A DNA stretch of 22,540 bases from a bacterium (GCA_030601965.1 JAUWAR010000003.1:1-22540), one strand, 5' to 3'. Shown: positions 1 to 8,413, numbered from the stretch's first letter. Notes: generated by a model not told the origin, from the letters alone. Program-made: numbers and translations.

Positions 1-179
1 AAAGAACTATCTCTATTATACAGAATGGTAAAGAGAGAAAAATAAAAAAGGTTATTGAGGAACAAATTGTTGAGAAAATTGACACAGGAAAGAGAATAAG
101 GGTCTTTCATGTTGAAACAAGTCAAGGAAAATATAGATTAGAGTATCAACCTGAGACAGGGAAATGTAAGTTAAAATAG
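1..179 (+). CDS. C-terminal end of an unidentified protein (5' partial)
   Basis: The third forward frame is open from the left edge of the window to a TAG at 177-179, giving 58 codons. The other two forward frames stop within the first 50 bases. The fragment is lysine- and glutamate-rich and ends in what look like two beta strands (HVETSQGKYRLEYQP). I do not recognise the family. It ends two bases before a dispersed inverted-repeat element. The gene's start and most of its length lie outside the window. Confidence 0.45.
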   Translation, partial: RTISIIQNGKERKIKKVIEEQIVEKIDTGKRIRVFHVETSQGKYRLEYQPETGKCKLK

Positions 180-180
180 A

Positions 181-260
181 GATTGCTTTGGTCTCCTAAG
201 GCGACCTCGCAATGACAGTACCTTGAGTGTCATTGCGAGGAGCGAAGCGAGGAAGCAATC
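181..260. repeat. Dispersed inverted-repeat element, copy 1
   Basis: Two arms, 181-216 (begins GATTGCTT, ends TCGCAATGAC) and 229-260 (begins GTCATTGCGAGGAG, ends GAAGCAATC), are imperfect reverse complements around a 12-nt spacer. A second copy with the same termini lies at 18285-18366. The size, hairpin potential and position between genes are typical of a non-autonomous palindromic repeat. No transposase is nearby. It contains a GTG that lengthens the next open frame artificially. Confidence 0.8.
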
Positions 261-280
261 TCAAAAACAAGAGACAAGTT

Positions 281-1309
<1,029 letters not shown>

Positions 1310-1333
<24 letters not shown>

Positions 1334-2242
1334 GAGTTGAGGATTATCTTTTGACCCCTTGTTCCTTAAACTATATCTTAATGTAAGTCGCTTTGCCTCT
1401 TCTATACCTTCTTCTTGCCTGTCGGCAGACAGGTTCCCCCTTCTGATAATTGTAACAGGAGATGGAATACCTTCAATCTTAAAGGGTATATCTCCTTTTT
1501 CTGCAAGTTGAACTATTCTCTTGCTTTCATATACATTTCTGGATACAATTATCTTTGCCCCTTGTTTATCTCTGAAATGCCTACCTATTTTAAGAAATTC
1601 CATATCTCTTATAGTATTTTCATTATGTTCAAATGAGTCCTGGAGTCTTTTTGAAAATGTAGGGTCTGTAAGCAAACACCCCCCACTTGGAGTTGGATAG
1701 TCTTTTATTTCCCACTCTTGTGCAAGTGCAAGTTGTCTCTTTCTCCCTCTTCCAGAAATATCAAGTAGTTTTTCTCTATCTACCCAGTTCTCTTTTTCTG
1801 GAATTGTTGGCTCAAGGAGTTTTGCAGAGAGCGGTCTTAATATGAGCCCAATAAGATTTGCCCTTTTCTCAAAATGCCTGAGCATGGGTCTATTCTGTGT
1901 CAAAGGCCTCTCTCCCACTACCTCACCTGTAAATAGGAACTTTGCTCCAATCTCTTCCATATATTCTTTTGCCTTTATAACAAAAAGAGCCCTACAATCT
2001 ATACAGGGATTCATATTTGTGCCGTAATGATGCTCTGGATTTTTCACAAGTTCAATATACTCTTCTTCCAATTTGACTATTTTCAGTTCTATCCCAAGTT
2101 CTTCTGCCCGTTTTTTTACTCCTTTGTCTTGAACAAATGGTGTATAGAAAAAAACCCCTTTAACCTCTATGCCTTGCTTCAAGATAAGTTTTGTGGCAAG
2201 GATAGAATCAAGCCCACCAGAAAATAGAGAAATGGCTTTCAT
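1310..2242 (-). CDS. PP-loop ATPase, ThiI/MnmA-like tRNA sulfurtransferase with NFACT-R-like C-terminus
   Basis: 310 residues. The N-terminus carries an ATP-pyrophosphatase PP-loop (SGGLDS, residues 8-13), then NPCIDC around residue 78 and LFTGEVVGERP, a layout shared with MnmA and ThiI. A further cysteine lies in PSGGCLLTDP near residue 190, where MnmA has its second catalytic cysteine. The C-terminal part (FLKIGRHFR, GAKIIVSRN) resembles the NFACT-R type RNA-binding domain found in stand-alone relatives of these enzymes. Likely role: ATP-dependent sulfur insertion into a tRNA uridine; the exact position is not determinable here. A bona fide MnmA is encoded separately at 20120-21151, so this is not MnmA. 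It is divergent from mnmE. It carries an in-frame palindromic insert (1414-1433) translated as LSADRQE. Confidence 0.75.
1414..1433. repeat. In-frame palindromic insert (LSADRQE element)
   Basis: A 20-bp palindromic sequence with a TGTCGGCAGACA core. In the sense of the host gene it reads L-S-A-D-R-Q-E and lies in the C-terminal domain between RRGN and EGIEE. It is 18/20 identical to the insert at 2597-2616 in mnmE when both are read in the direction of their host genes. Confidence 0.75.
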
Positions 2243-2420
2243 TCTAATATCGATATTCAGTTAATTTAGTTAATTGAGTTAATTTGACTATTCTACACCT
2301 TAATTAACCTAATCACTTAATTAACTTAATCACTTAATCAACTTAAATGTCAATGAAATATCTGTTTTTCTTGACAATAGACTATCCATAGACTATCAAC
2401 TATAGACTATTAACTATCTT
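2243..2420. repeat. Intergenic tandem repeats between divergent genes
   Basis: This gap holds GTTAATT-type repeats (about 2260-2288), their reverse complement (TTAATTAAC and TTAATCAC units, about 2300-2344) and a run of ATAGACT/ATCAACT/ATTAACT units (2377-2417). The first two blocks can pair into a long AT-rich stem-loop. No small gene is visible. Confidence 0.7.
2371..2399 (+). promoter_or_regulatory. Sigma70-type promoter for mnmE
   Basis: TTGACA (2371-2376), 17-nt spacer, TATCAA (2394-2399). The predicted transcription start near 2406 leaves only about 15 bases before the ATG at 2421. A TGTCAA at 2348-2353 is a possible oppositely oriented -35 box for the divergent gene. Confidence 0.55.
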
Positions 2421-3788
2421 ATGGATACTATTGCGGCAATATCTACTCCACTTGGTGAAGGTGGAATTGGAATAGTTAGAATAAGTGGCGATGACGCTAT
2501 TCGGATAGTAGATAAAATGTTTAAAGGCTCTATACTTCCCTCAAAGGCTCCTACTCATACTATTCACTATGGAAAAATAATAGACCCCACCAATTCCCTG
2601 TCTGCAGGCAGGCAAGAAAAACAAGAAATAGACGAGGTCCTGCTTATGATTATGCGGGCTCCCCATACTTATACAAGAGAGGATACTGTTGAGATAAATA
2701 CTCATGGAGGAATAGCAGTGCTTAAGAAGATTCTTGAGGTGGTGCTTGCAAGTGGCGCAAGGCTTGCACAAAGAGGTGAGTTCACAAAAAGGGCTTTTTT
2801 GTCAGGGAGAATAGACCTATCTCAGGCAGAGGCTGTAATTGATATTATAAGGGCAAAAACAGAAAAAGGGGTTTCTCTTGCCTTTTCTCAATTGGAGGGA
2901 CGGTTAAAAGATAAAACTAATGAGATAAAAGAGATGCTTATCCAGACAAAATCCCTTCTTGAACTATCCATAGATTTTCCAGAACAGGGAAAACTTGATT
3001 CTAAAAGAGTTAAGAAATTGCTGGGGCAAGCAGAAACTAAAATCTCAAGACTTATTCAAAATGGAGAGGCAGGGAGAATGATTAGAGAAGGAATGATTTT
3101 TTCTATTCTTGGCAGACCTAATGTGGGTAAATCCAGTCTCTTTAATGCCCTTTTGCTTGAAGATAAAGCAATAGTTACTCCTTATCCAGGAACAACAAGA
3201 GATATTATTGAAGGATGGATAAGTGTAGATGGAGTCCCTGTAAAAATTGTAGATACAGCAGGAATTAGAGATACTGATAACCCAATTGAACAGGAGGGAG
3301 TGGCAAGAACAAAAAAGGCATTGAAAGACTCCTTTGGTGTATTCTATGTTATTGATAAAACCCAAGGGATTACAGATAAGGATAAAGAGATGTTGAAATT
3401 TACAGAAGGTAAAAAAGTTATAGGTATATTAAATAAACAAGACCTCGTCCAGAATTCAGAATTCAGAATTCAGAATTCGGAATTTCCACTGGTTTCTATT
3501 TCTGCCTTAAAAATGGAGAACATAGATGGTGTAATAGATGCCCTTCGTGATTTTGTGGTAACAAGCAATGAAGTTCCTATTGTTTCCAAGGAAAGACATC
3601 TTGATGCACTTAAAAGGACCAAAAAAGCAATAAAGGTTTCATCACGTGCTCTGGCTAAAAATCTCACTCCAGAAATCATCTCTTATGAACTGGCTTTCGC
3701 ACTTCGTTCGCTTGGCGAAATTACAGGTGAAGTATTACCAACAGAAATTCTAAATAAAATATTTGAAGATTTCTGTATAGGAAAGTGA
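2421..3788 (+). CDS. mnmE: tRNA modification GTPase MnmE
   Basis: 455 residues, the usual MnmE length. With MnmG it installs the 5-carboxymethylaminomethyl or 5-aminomethyl group on wobble uridine 34 of certain tRNAs. The N-terminal folate-binding domain begins MDTIAAISTPLGEGGIGIVRISG. The helical domain is interrupted by a G domain with G1 GRPNVGKSS (about residue 230), G3 DTAGIRDT, G4 NKQD and G5 SAL. The C-terminus ends in the conserved FCIGK with its catalytic cysteine. Two pieces of repeat DNA are translated inside it: LSAGRQE from 2597-2616, and NSEFRIQNSEF from a 7-nt array (3451-3478) in the loop between G4 and G5. No mnmG is in the window. MnmA, its partner for mnm5s2U34, is encoded at 20120-21151. 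Confidence 0.97.
   Translation: MDTIAAISTPLGEGGIGIVRISGDDAIRIVDKMFKGSILPSKAPTHTIHYGKIIDPTNSLSAGRQEKQEIDEVLLMIMRAPHTYTREDTVEINTHGGIAVLKKILEVVLASGARLAQRGEFTKRAFLSGRIDLSQAEAVIDIIRAKTEKGVSLAFSQLEGRLKDKTNEIKEMLIQTKSLLELSIDFPEQGKLDSKRVKKLLGQAETKISRLIQNGEAGRMIREGMIFSILGRPNVGKSSLFNALLLEDKAIVTPYPGTTRDIIEGWISVDGVPVKIVDTAGIRDTDNPIEQEGVARTKKALKDSFGVFYVIDKTQGITDKDKEMLKFTEGKKVIGILNKQDLVQNSEFRIQNSEFPLVSISALKMENIDGVIDALRDFVVTSNEVPIVSKERHLDALKRTKKAIKVSSRALAKNLTPEIISYELAFALRSLGEITGEVLPTEILNKIFEDFCIGK
2597..2616. repeat. In-frame palindromic insert (LSAGRQE element)
   Basis: A 20-bp palindromic sequence around CTGCAG. It reads L-S-A-G-R-Q-E in MnmE, in the N-terminal domain between ETNSL and KQEIDEV. It uses the same orientation and reading phase as the related insert at 1414-1433. 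Confidence 0.75.
3451..3478 (+). repeat. Perfect 7-nt tandem array (AGAATTC) inside mnmE
   Basis: Four perfect AGAATTC units. With flanking bases they encode NSEFRIQNSEF in the variable loop between the G4 and G5 motifs, where extra residues are structurally tolerated. Confidence 0.9.
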
Positions 3789-3793
3789 ACATG

Positions 3794-3855
3794 GTTCGTA
3801 GTTCATGGTTCATAGTTTTTGTCTATGAACTAATAACCAATAACTAATAACCTAT
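3794..3855 (+). repeat. 7-nt arrays filling the mnmE-lpxH gap
   Basis: Two short arrays: GTTCGTA, GTTCATG, GTTCATA (3794-3814) and AACTAAT, AACCAAT, AACTAAT, AACCTAT (3828-3855). The last unit ends at the base before the lpxH ATG, so no Shine-Dalgarno sequence is present. Confidence 0.8.
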
Positions 3856-4566
3856 ATGTCTATTTATTTTATATCGGATAGCCACCTGGGAGATGGGGTA
3901 AATGAGGAACAAAAAATAGAGAAACTTACAAGTTTTTTTGAATACCTTCGTAGCGCGAGTCCGACTCGTCAATCGGCTCTTTTCATTGTTGGTGACCTGT
4001 TTGATTTCTATTTTGAACACAAACAGGTTATTCCAAAGAAACATTTATATATCATTTCTAAATTAAGAGAGTTAAGAGAATCTGGTGTAGAAATCCATTA
4101 CTTTGCAGGAAATCACGATTTCTGGATAGGTTCCTCTTTCAAGGAAATGGGAATAAAAATCCACAAAGAGCCTGCTATTCTTGAGATACAAGGTAAAAAA
4201 ATATTTATCAGTCACGGTGATGAGTTCACAAATTCCTGGTTTTTCAGGTTCATTTTAAGAAACAGAGTTTTTATATTTCTCTTTTATCTTGTCCACCCTG
4301 ATATGGCGTATAAGATTGGAGTATTTATCTCAAGGCTTTCAAGAAAAAGTAGTGGGAAAAACATAATGACATGGAAGACTCTTCGCAAGGTTACAAGAGA
4401 GAAATTTAAAAAAGGTTTTGATATTGTAATATTCGGGCATATACACTCTCCTAAATATATCAAAGAAAATGGGAAGGTATTTATTCTTCTTGGTGATTGG
4501 GAAACCCATTTTTCTTATGGAAAATTAGAAGATGGTAAGATAATTCTGGATTATTGGGAAAAATAA
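3856..4566 (+). CDS. lpxH: UDP-2,3-diacylglucosamine diphosphatase LpxH
   Basis: 236 residues, typical of LpxH. This metal-dependent peripheral membrane phosphoesterase hydrolyses UDP-2,3-diacylglucosamine to lipid X and UMP in lipid A synthesis. All calcineurin-like motifs are visible in order: SDSHLG (residues 7-12), GDLFDFYFE (about 46-54), AGNHDFWIG (about 90), SHGDE (about 118) and GHIHSP (about 196). An arginine-rich hydrophobic segment (FRFILRNRVFIFLFYLVHP) sits in the lid region. The residues RSASPTRQS before ALFIVGD come from a palindromic insert (3956-3968 and flanks) that most relatives lack. Its presence implies an LPS-type outer membrane. The start codon directly follows a 7-nt repeat array. 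Confidence 0.92.
   Translation: MSIYFISDSHLGDGVNEEQKIEKLTSFFEYLRSASPTRQSALFIVGDLFDFYFEHKQVIPKKHLYIISKLRELRESGVEIHYFAGNHDFWIGSSFKEMGIKIHKEPAILEIQGKKIFISHGDEFTNSWFFRFILRNRVFIFLFYLVHPDMAYKIGVFISRLSRKSSGKNIMTWKTLRKVTREKFKKGFDIVIFGHIHSPKYIKENGKVFILLGDWETHFSYGKLEDGKIILDYWEK
3956..3968. repeat. Short palindrome inside lpxH
   Basis: CGAGTCCGACTCG (5-bp arms around CCG). With its flanks it is translated as SASPTRQSA just upstream of the GDLFDF motif. It resembles the other in-frame palindromic inserts of this window but has no second copy here. Confidence 0.5.
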
Positions 4567-4582
4567 ACTCTCTAAATTTTTC

Positions 4583-4611
4583 TTGACACTTATCTGATTT
4601 TAATATATCTT
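4583..4611 (+). promoter_or_regulatory. Sigma70-type promoter for tRNA-Asn
   Basis: TTGACA (4583-4588), 17-nt spacer, TATCTT (4606-4611). The predicted start falls at about 4618, immediately before the tRNA. The hexamers and spacing match the other candidate promoters in the window (mnmE, LptE-like gene, acyltransferase). Confidence 0.65.
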
Positions 4612-4620
4612 TGTGGCGAT

Positions 4621-4692
4621 TCCTCGGTAGCTCAATGGTAGAGCAGGTGGCTGTTAACCACAAGGTTGGGGGTTCGAATCCCTCCCGGGGAG
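4621..4692 (+). tRNA. tRNA-Asn (GTT)
   Basis: A full cloverleaf can be folded: acceptor TCCTCGG with CCGGGGA (one G-U pair) and discriminator G at 4692; D stem GCTC/GAGC; anticodon loop CTGTTAA with GTT at 4653-4655; T loop TTCGAAT closed by GGGGG/CCCTC. The first anticodon-stem pair appears to be a G-A mismatch. CCA is not encoded. The mutS reading frame on the other strand runs into this gene as far as the D arm. Confidence 0.95.
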
Positions 4693-7307
4693 GTTATCTT
4701 TTCCGAGCCGAATAAATAAACTTCATATTGAATCATCTCCTTTAATTTCTTTAATGTTAATAAGGCATCTATTGGAGTGAGTTTATCCGGTTCCATCTTT
4801 TTTATCTCTTTTACCAGGTTATCTACTTCTGTGGAAGAGGGTTTCTGCCCTCGATTGTCAAGCCCAGAAGGGCTTTCCCACATCTGAAATAGGTCTGTCT
4901 GCTTTGATTTTGCTCTTTGGTGTTGCATTTGTCTCTCTCTTATTTCTAATGAATCTAAAATAGCCCTTGCCTTTTCTATTATCTTATCAGGCAATCCTGC
5001 AAGTCTGGCCACATCTATACCATAAGAATCATCACTACTCCCAGGTCTTAACTGCCTTAAAAATATAATCCTGTCTTTGTATTTCTTTACACAGATGTTA
5101 TAATTCTTTACCTTTGGAAAAGAATGTGCAAGTTCGGTAAGTTCGTGATAGTGAGTTGCAAACAGGGTATTGCACTTTATCTCTTTTGCGATATACTCTA
5201 TAACAGCCCATGCAATAGACATACCATCAAATGTAGATGTCCCTCTACCTATCTCATCAAGAAGAACAAGACTTTTCACTGTAGCGTTATTTATTATATT
5301 GGCAGTTTCATTCATCTCTGCAAGAAAGGTAGATACCCCTCTTGCAAGGTCATCAGACGCACCAATCCTCGTAAATATCCTGTCTCGGACTCCTATCTTT
5401 GCATATTCAGCAGGAACAAAACAACCCATTTGTGCCATAAGAGTAATTAAACCCACCTGACGCAAATAAGTGGATTTTCCTGACATATTGGAACCTGTGA
5501 TAATATAAATTTCCTCTTCGTTATTAAGTGTTGTGCTATTCGGCACAAATGTGCCCTGTGCAAGTAATCTTTCAACTACAGGATGCCTGCCTCCTTTAAT
5601 AATTATCTCTTTACCTTTATCCACAATAGGCCTTATATAATTACTCTTCCTGGAGATAAAGGCAAACGAGGCAAATACATCAACCTCTGCAATCTGTTGA
5701 GCAACATTCTGAATATCCGCAGTATGCCTTGATACCTCTTCTTTGATTTGACAAAAGAGTTCGTACTCAAGAGCCTTTATCTTCTGTTCTGCACTCAACA
5801 CCTTGGATTCATAGTCCTTTAATTCTTCAGTAATAAATCTTTCTGCATTTGTGATGGTTTGTTTTCTTATATAATCATCTGGCACAAGTCTTAAATTTGA
5901 CTTTGTTACTTCAATATAATATCCAAATACATTGTTGAATCTTACTTTGAGGGAGTTTATTCTTGTGCGTTCTCTTTCACTCCTCTCAAAATTCATAATC
6001 CACTTTTTGGCATTTGTGGATAAATTCCTTAATTCATCAAGATTTCTATCAAACCCTGTTTTGATAATACCACCCTCCCTTAAGGTTGGTGGAGGATTGT
6101 CTATAATCGCTTTTGAGATAGTTCTGCTCAACTCCTCAAATTTTGGAAATTTATAATCGTGAAACTTAGGAGATGATTTAATAATGGTTTCTATTTCCGG
6201 GATAATCTCAAGTGCATTTGCGAGTGAGGCAAGGTCTCTGGCATTGCCCCTTCCAAGACTAATACGTGCTATAAGCCTTTCAATATCTGGTATGTGCTCA
6301 AGTTTATCTCTTATGTCTGAAATAAGAGGAGATTGATTTACAAATTCTTCTACAAGTTCAAGATGACAATTTATAGTTTTTATATCAAGAAGAGGTGAAA
6401 GTAGAAAATTCCGCAACAGTCTTGCTCCCATAGGAGTTTTTGCCCAATCAAGAACCCAGAGCAGGGTTTCCTCTCCCTGTCCAATTTTCTCTATAAGTTC
6501 AAGATTCTTACGGGTGGGAGGGTCAATAATCATATACTGATGAACAGAGTATGGAGTAAGTTTTCTGATATGAGATATTTGCGTTTTCTTCGTCTCCTTT
6601 ATATAAACAAGAATCTCTCCTGCTGCACCAATTTCATATTTCATATCTTCACATCCAAATCCCTGCAGACCTGCAACATTAAAGTGTTCTTTCAACTCCC
6701 TTTCTGCAGATTCATATGTAAATTCATACTCCTCCCTTTTGGTAATGGGATACCCAATATCCATATCAATGACATCCATGTCGTAGGAATCTGGAACAAG
6801 GACTTCTGCAGGTTCTACCCTTTTTAATTCTTCTATCAACTCCTGTTTTGTAATCTCTGTAACTTTGAACTCGCCTGTAGAAAGGTCAACAAATGCAAAC
6901 CCATATCCGTTAGCTAACGGATTAACATCTGGACAAATTGCGGCAAGGTAGTTATTCCTATTAGTATTAAGAAGATTATCATCAACAAGTGTGCCTTTTG
7001 TTATTACCTCTACAACCTCTCTATCTACTAATTTTCCTGGTTTAGGTTCTTCCATCTGTTCACATATAGCAACCTTATATCCAGATTTAACAAGTTTTGC
7101 AATATAGGACTCCACAGAATGGTGGGGAACCCCAGCCAAAGGAACTCCTTTTTGTTTCTTCGTAAGGGCAATACCTAAAACTTTTGATGCAGTCTTCGCA
7201 TCTTCATATAAGGTTTCATAGAAGTCTCCTATTCTAAACAACAAAATACAGTCCTTATAAGCATTCTTAATTCTTTTATATTGCTCTATCAAAGGAGTTT
7301 TATTCAT
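4632..7307 (-). CDS. mutS: DNA mismatch repair protein MutS
   Basis: 891 residues. It recognises mismatches and short loops and signals to MutL. Domain I has the mismatch-contacting motif (RIGDFYETL, residues 24-32). The C-terminal ATPase has Walker A TGSNMSGKSTYLRQVG (about residue 605), STFLAEM, Walker B LVLLDEIGRGTSTFDG and FATHYHELTEL. ATG 7307 overlaps the upstream SPOR gene stop (ATGA, 7304-7307), indicating translational coupling; a weak AAGG lies just upstream. The frame does not end after the conserved C-terminal region (LLTLKKLKEMI). It continues for a non-conserved tail whose last 20 or so codons (TSPGGIRTPN and onward) are antisense to tRNA-Asn. Palindromic inserts are translated at 6070-6092 (PPPTLREGG) and 6905-6922 (NPLANGY). 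No mutL is in the window. Confidence 0.97.
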   Translation of the reverse strand: MNKTPLIEQYKRIKNAYKDCILLFRIGDFYETLYEDAKTASKVLGIALTKKQKGVPLAGVPHHSVESYIAKLVKSGYKVAICEQMEEPKPGKLVDREVVEVITKGTLVDDNLLNTNRNNYLAAICPDVNPLANGYGFAFVDLSTGEFKVTEITKQELIEELKRVEPAEVLVPDSYDMDVIDMDIGYPITKREEYEFTYESAERELKEHFNVAGLQGFGCEDMKYEIGAAGEILVYIKETKKTQISHIRKLTPYSVHQYMIIDPPTRKNLELIEKIGQGEETLLWVLDWAKTPMGARLLRNFLLSPLLDIKTINCHLELVEEFVNQSPLISDIRDKLEHIPDIERLIARISLGRGNARDLASLANALEIIPEIETIIKSSPKFHDYKFPKFEELSRTISKAIIDNPPPTLREGGIIKTGFDRNLDELRNLSTNAKKWIMNFERSERERTRINSLKVRFNNVFGYYIEVTKSNLRLVPDDYIRKQTITNAERFITEELKDYESKVLSAEQKIKALEYELFCQIKEEVSRHTADIQNVAQQIAEVDVFASFAFISRKSNYIRPIVDKGKEIIIKGGRHPVVERLLAQGTFVPNSTTLNNEEEIYIITGSNMSGKSTYLRQVGLITLMAQMGCFVPAEYAKIGVRDRIFTRIGASDDLARGVSTFLAEMNETANIINNATVKSLVLLDEIGRGTSTFDGMSIAWAVIEYIAKEIKCNTLFATHYHELTELAHSFPKVKNYNICVKKYKDRIIFLRQLRPGSSDDSYGIDVARLAGLPDKIIEKARAILDSLEIRERQMQHQRAKSKQTDLFQMWESPSGLDNRGQKPSSTEVDNLVKEIKKMEPDKLTPIDALLTLKKLKEMIQYEVYLFGSEKITSPGGIRTPNLVVNSHLLYH
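6070..6092. repeat. Imperfect palindrome inside mutS
   Basis: An imperfect 23-bp palindrome (arms CCACC/GGTGG, core CCTTAAGG) encoding PPPTLREGG in a linker of the MutS lever/core region. The peptide looks foreign to MutS. Confidence 0.45.
6905..6922. repeat. Perfect 18-bp palindrome inside mutS
   Basis: Arms ATCCGTTAG and CTAACGGAT. In MutS it encodes part of NPLANGY in the loop before the conserved FAFVDLSTGEF strand. The inner 16 bp (TCCGTTAGCTAACGGA) recur exactly at 18299-18314. Confidence 0.8.
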
Positions 7308-7984
7308 TGCCTTACTATAAATCCTTTAATATTATGCTTATTCTTAAATAATTCTGCTTTTTCTCTTGTAGAAAAGTTTCCTACTCTTACCTTATGATAT
7401 TTATTACTAACAATAAAGACCTCTCCGCCTATGGCGGAAAAGCCTTGTTTGGTGAGTTTTTCCTTAAGATTTATTGCATTTTCTTGTTTAAGGAAAGCAC
7501 CCACCTGGATGCTGAATGTAAGGGCGAACGGCCGTTCGCCCTTACTCCCTATAATTTTTAGCCATTTATTTGCCTCTTTCATGCAATCACTCTGTGGATA
7601 TTTCTCTATAAGGATTTTTAAGTAATTAGCAGATTCCTTATAATTATTTGTTGCATAGTAATACTGGGTTATTCTATACAGGGCATTATCTGCTACTTTA
7701 CTATCAGGATATGAGTCAACAATAGTCTTATAGAGAGAGACAGCCACTTTTGGGTTTTCTTCAAGTTTTCCAGAATAATACATTGCATAAGGTATAAGTT
7801 CAGTATTTTTATAGTTTTTTCTCAGTTCTTCAAACTTCTTTTTAGCGAGTTCAAACTCACCCTGGGTATATGCCCTTTTTGCCTCTTTATAGACCTGCCA
7901 GGGTGAGGCTGATAAAGGGCAGTAAGCAGTAAACAGTGAGCAGTAAGCGGTAAGTAGCAAGACATTTTTTATCTCATATCTCAT
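7304..7984 (-). CDS. Exported TPR and SPOR domain protein
   Basis: 226 residues. A signal peptide (hydrophobic LLLTAYCSLFTAYCPL, cleavage plausible after SAS) is followed by about three tetratricopeptide-like helical repeats (YKEAKRAYTQGEFELAKKKFEEL; GKLEENPKVAVSLYKTIVDSYP; YYYATNNYKESANYLKILIEKYP), resembling BamD or CpoB lipoproteins. A C-terminal SPOR domain follows (FSIQVGAFLKQENAINLKEKL to HKVRVGNFSTREKAELFKNK). SPOR domains bind denuded peptidoglycan glycan strands, so a periplasmic role at the division septum or cell wall is likely. The ATG lies inside one 7-nt array and the signal peptide is encoded by a second. Two palindromes (7424-7438 and 7518-7545) are translated in frame. It is followed by mutS with a 4-nt overlap. 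Confidence 0.85.
   Translation of the reverse strand: MRYEIKNVLLLTAYCSLFTAYCPLSASPWQVYKEAKRAYTQGEFELAKKKFEELRKNYKNTELIPYAMYYSGKLEENPKVAVSLYKTIVDSYPDSKVADNALYRITQYYYATNNYKESANYLKILIEKYPQSDCMKEANKWLKIIGSKGERPFALTFSIQVGAFLKQENAINLKEKLTKQGFSAIGGEVFIVSNKYHKVRVGNFSTREKAELFKNKHNIKGFIVRQ
7424..7438. repeat. Short palindrome inside the SPOR domain
   Basis: TCCGCC-TAT-GGCGGA, read in frame as part of FSAIGGE in the SPOR domain. It is much more GC-rich than its surroundings. Confidence 0.55.
7518..7545. repeat. Perfect 28-bp palindrome inside the TPR-SPOR gene
   Basis: Each 14-nt half begins GTAAGGGCGAACGG in its own direction. It is translated as SKGERPFAL between the TPR part and the SPOR domain, a linker position that tolerates insertion. 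It is strongly GC-rich against an AT-rich gene. Confidence 0.85.
7919..7960 (-). repeat. Six-unit 7-nt array encoding a signal peptide core
   Basis: Six consecutive heptamers on the plus strand: GCAGTAA, GCAGTAA, ACAGTGA, GCAGTAA, GCGGTAA, GTAGCAA. Read on the minus strand they give the hydrophobic core LLTAYCSLFTAYCP of the SPOR protein. The array is 42 bases, so the frame is kept. Confidence 0.9.
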
Positions 7985-7998
7985 ATCTCATATCTCAT
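7971..7998 (-). repeat. 7-nt array containing the start codon of the TPR-SPOR gene
   Basis: Four perfect units that read ATGAGAT on the minus strand, so an ATG recurs every 7 bases and samples all three frames. Only the ATG at 7984 opens into the long frame; the others stop within six codons. Confidence 0.9.
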
Positions 7999-8007
7999 AT
8001 CTTACTT

Positions 8008-8413
8008 TTAAATAAATTTGCAAGAAAAAAATTGCGAATTTATGAAAAAAATGACAGGAAATTTTTCTATGCGATACAAGTAAATCCCTGATGCTACTTT
8101 CTTGCCTCTGTTATCCCTGCCATCCCATTTCATAGTATAAGTCCCCGCTGGCTTTGACTCATTTACCAATGTCCTTACTAATTTGCCACAAATATCATAG
8201 ACCTTCAAGCTTATCTGCCCAGGTTTGACTACTGAATACTGAATGCTAACTACTGAATGAACTGGATTGGGATAGTTACTTATTTCGGATTTCGTCATTT
8301 GGATTTCGGATTTTTCTGTCTCCTCTATCCCTGTTGATAATGTAGCATATTTAATCTTAAATGTATGCTCCAGCAAAGATAAAGCCTACTATAAATAAAT
8401 TACACCTTCTCAT
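8008..8413 (-). pseudogene. Remnant of a secreted protein: signal peptide plus FlgD/Por-type sorting domain
   Basis: ATG 8413 opens an 18-codon signal peptide (MRRCNLFIVGFIFAGAYI) that stops at 8357-8359. One frame away, from about 8376, a 122-codon frame encodes a FlgD Ig-like / Por secretion C-terminal sorting domain (YPNPVHSVVSIQYSV, SLKVYDICGKLVRTLVNES, AGTYTMKWDGRDNRGKKVASGIYLYRIE). The expected last strand of that domain is replaced by an unrelated KFPVIFFIN tail. The passenger region between signal and sorting domain is absent. I read it as a collapsed, frameshifted remnant of a large surface protein. 7-nt arrays lie inside it at 8231-8258 and 8282-8309. Confidence 0.6.

Noticed and set aside
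227..280. Longer start (GTG 227) for the glycoside hydrolase-like gene
   Set aside because: The extra residues SLRGAKRGSN are translated inverted-repeat DNA, and ATG 281 gives a proper signal peptide.
4621..4692. tRNA-Asn as an attachment site of an integrated element
   Set aside because: No direct repeat of the tRNA 3' end was noticed, and the only recombinase nearby is a housekeeping Xer 10 kb away.
5124..5460. Plus-strand open frames over mutS
   Set aside because: They overlie the conserved MutS ATPase domain on the other strand and show no domain of their own.
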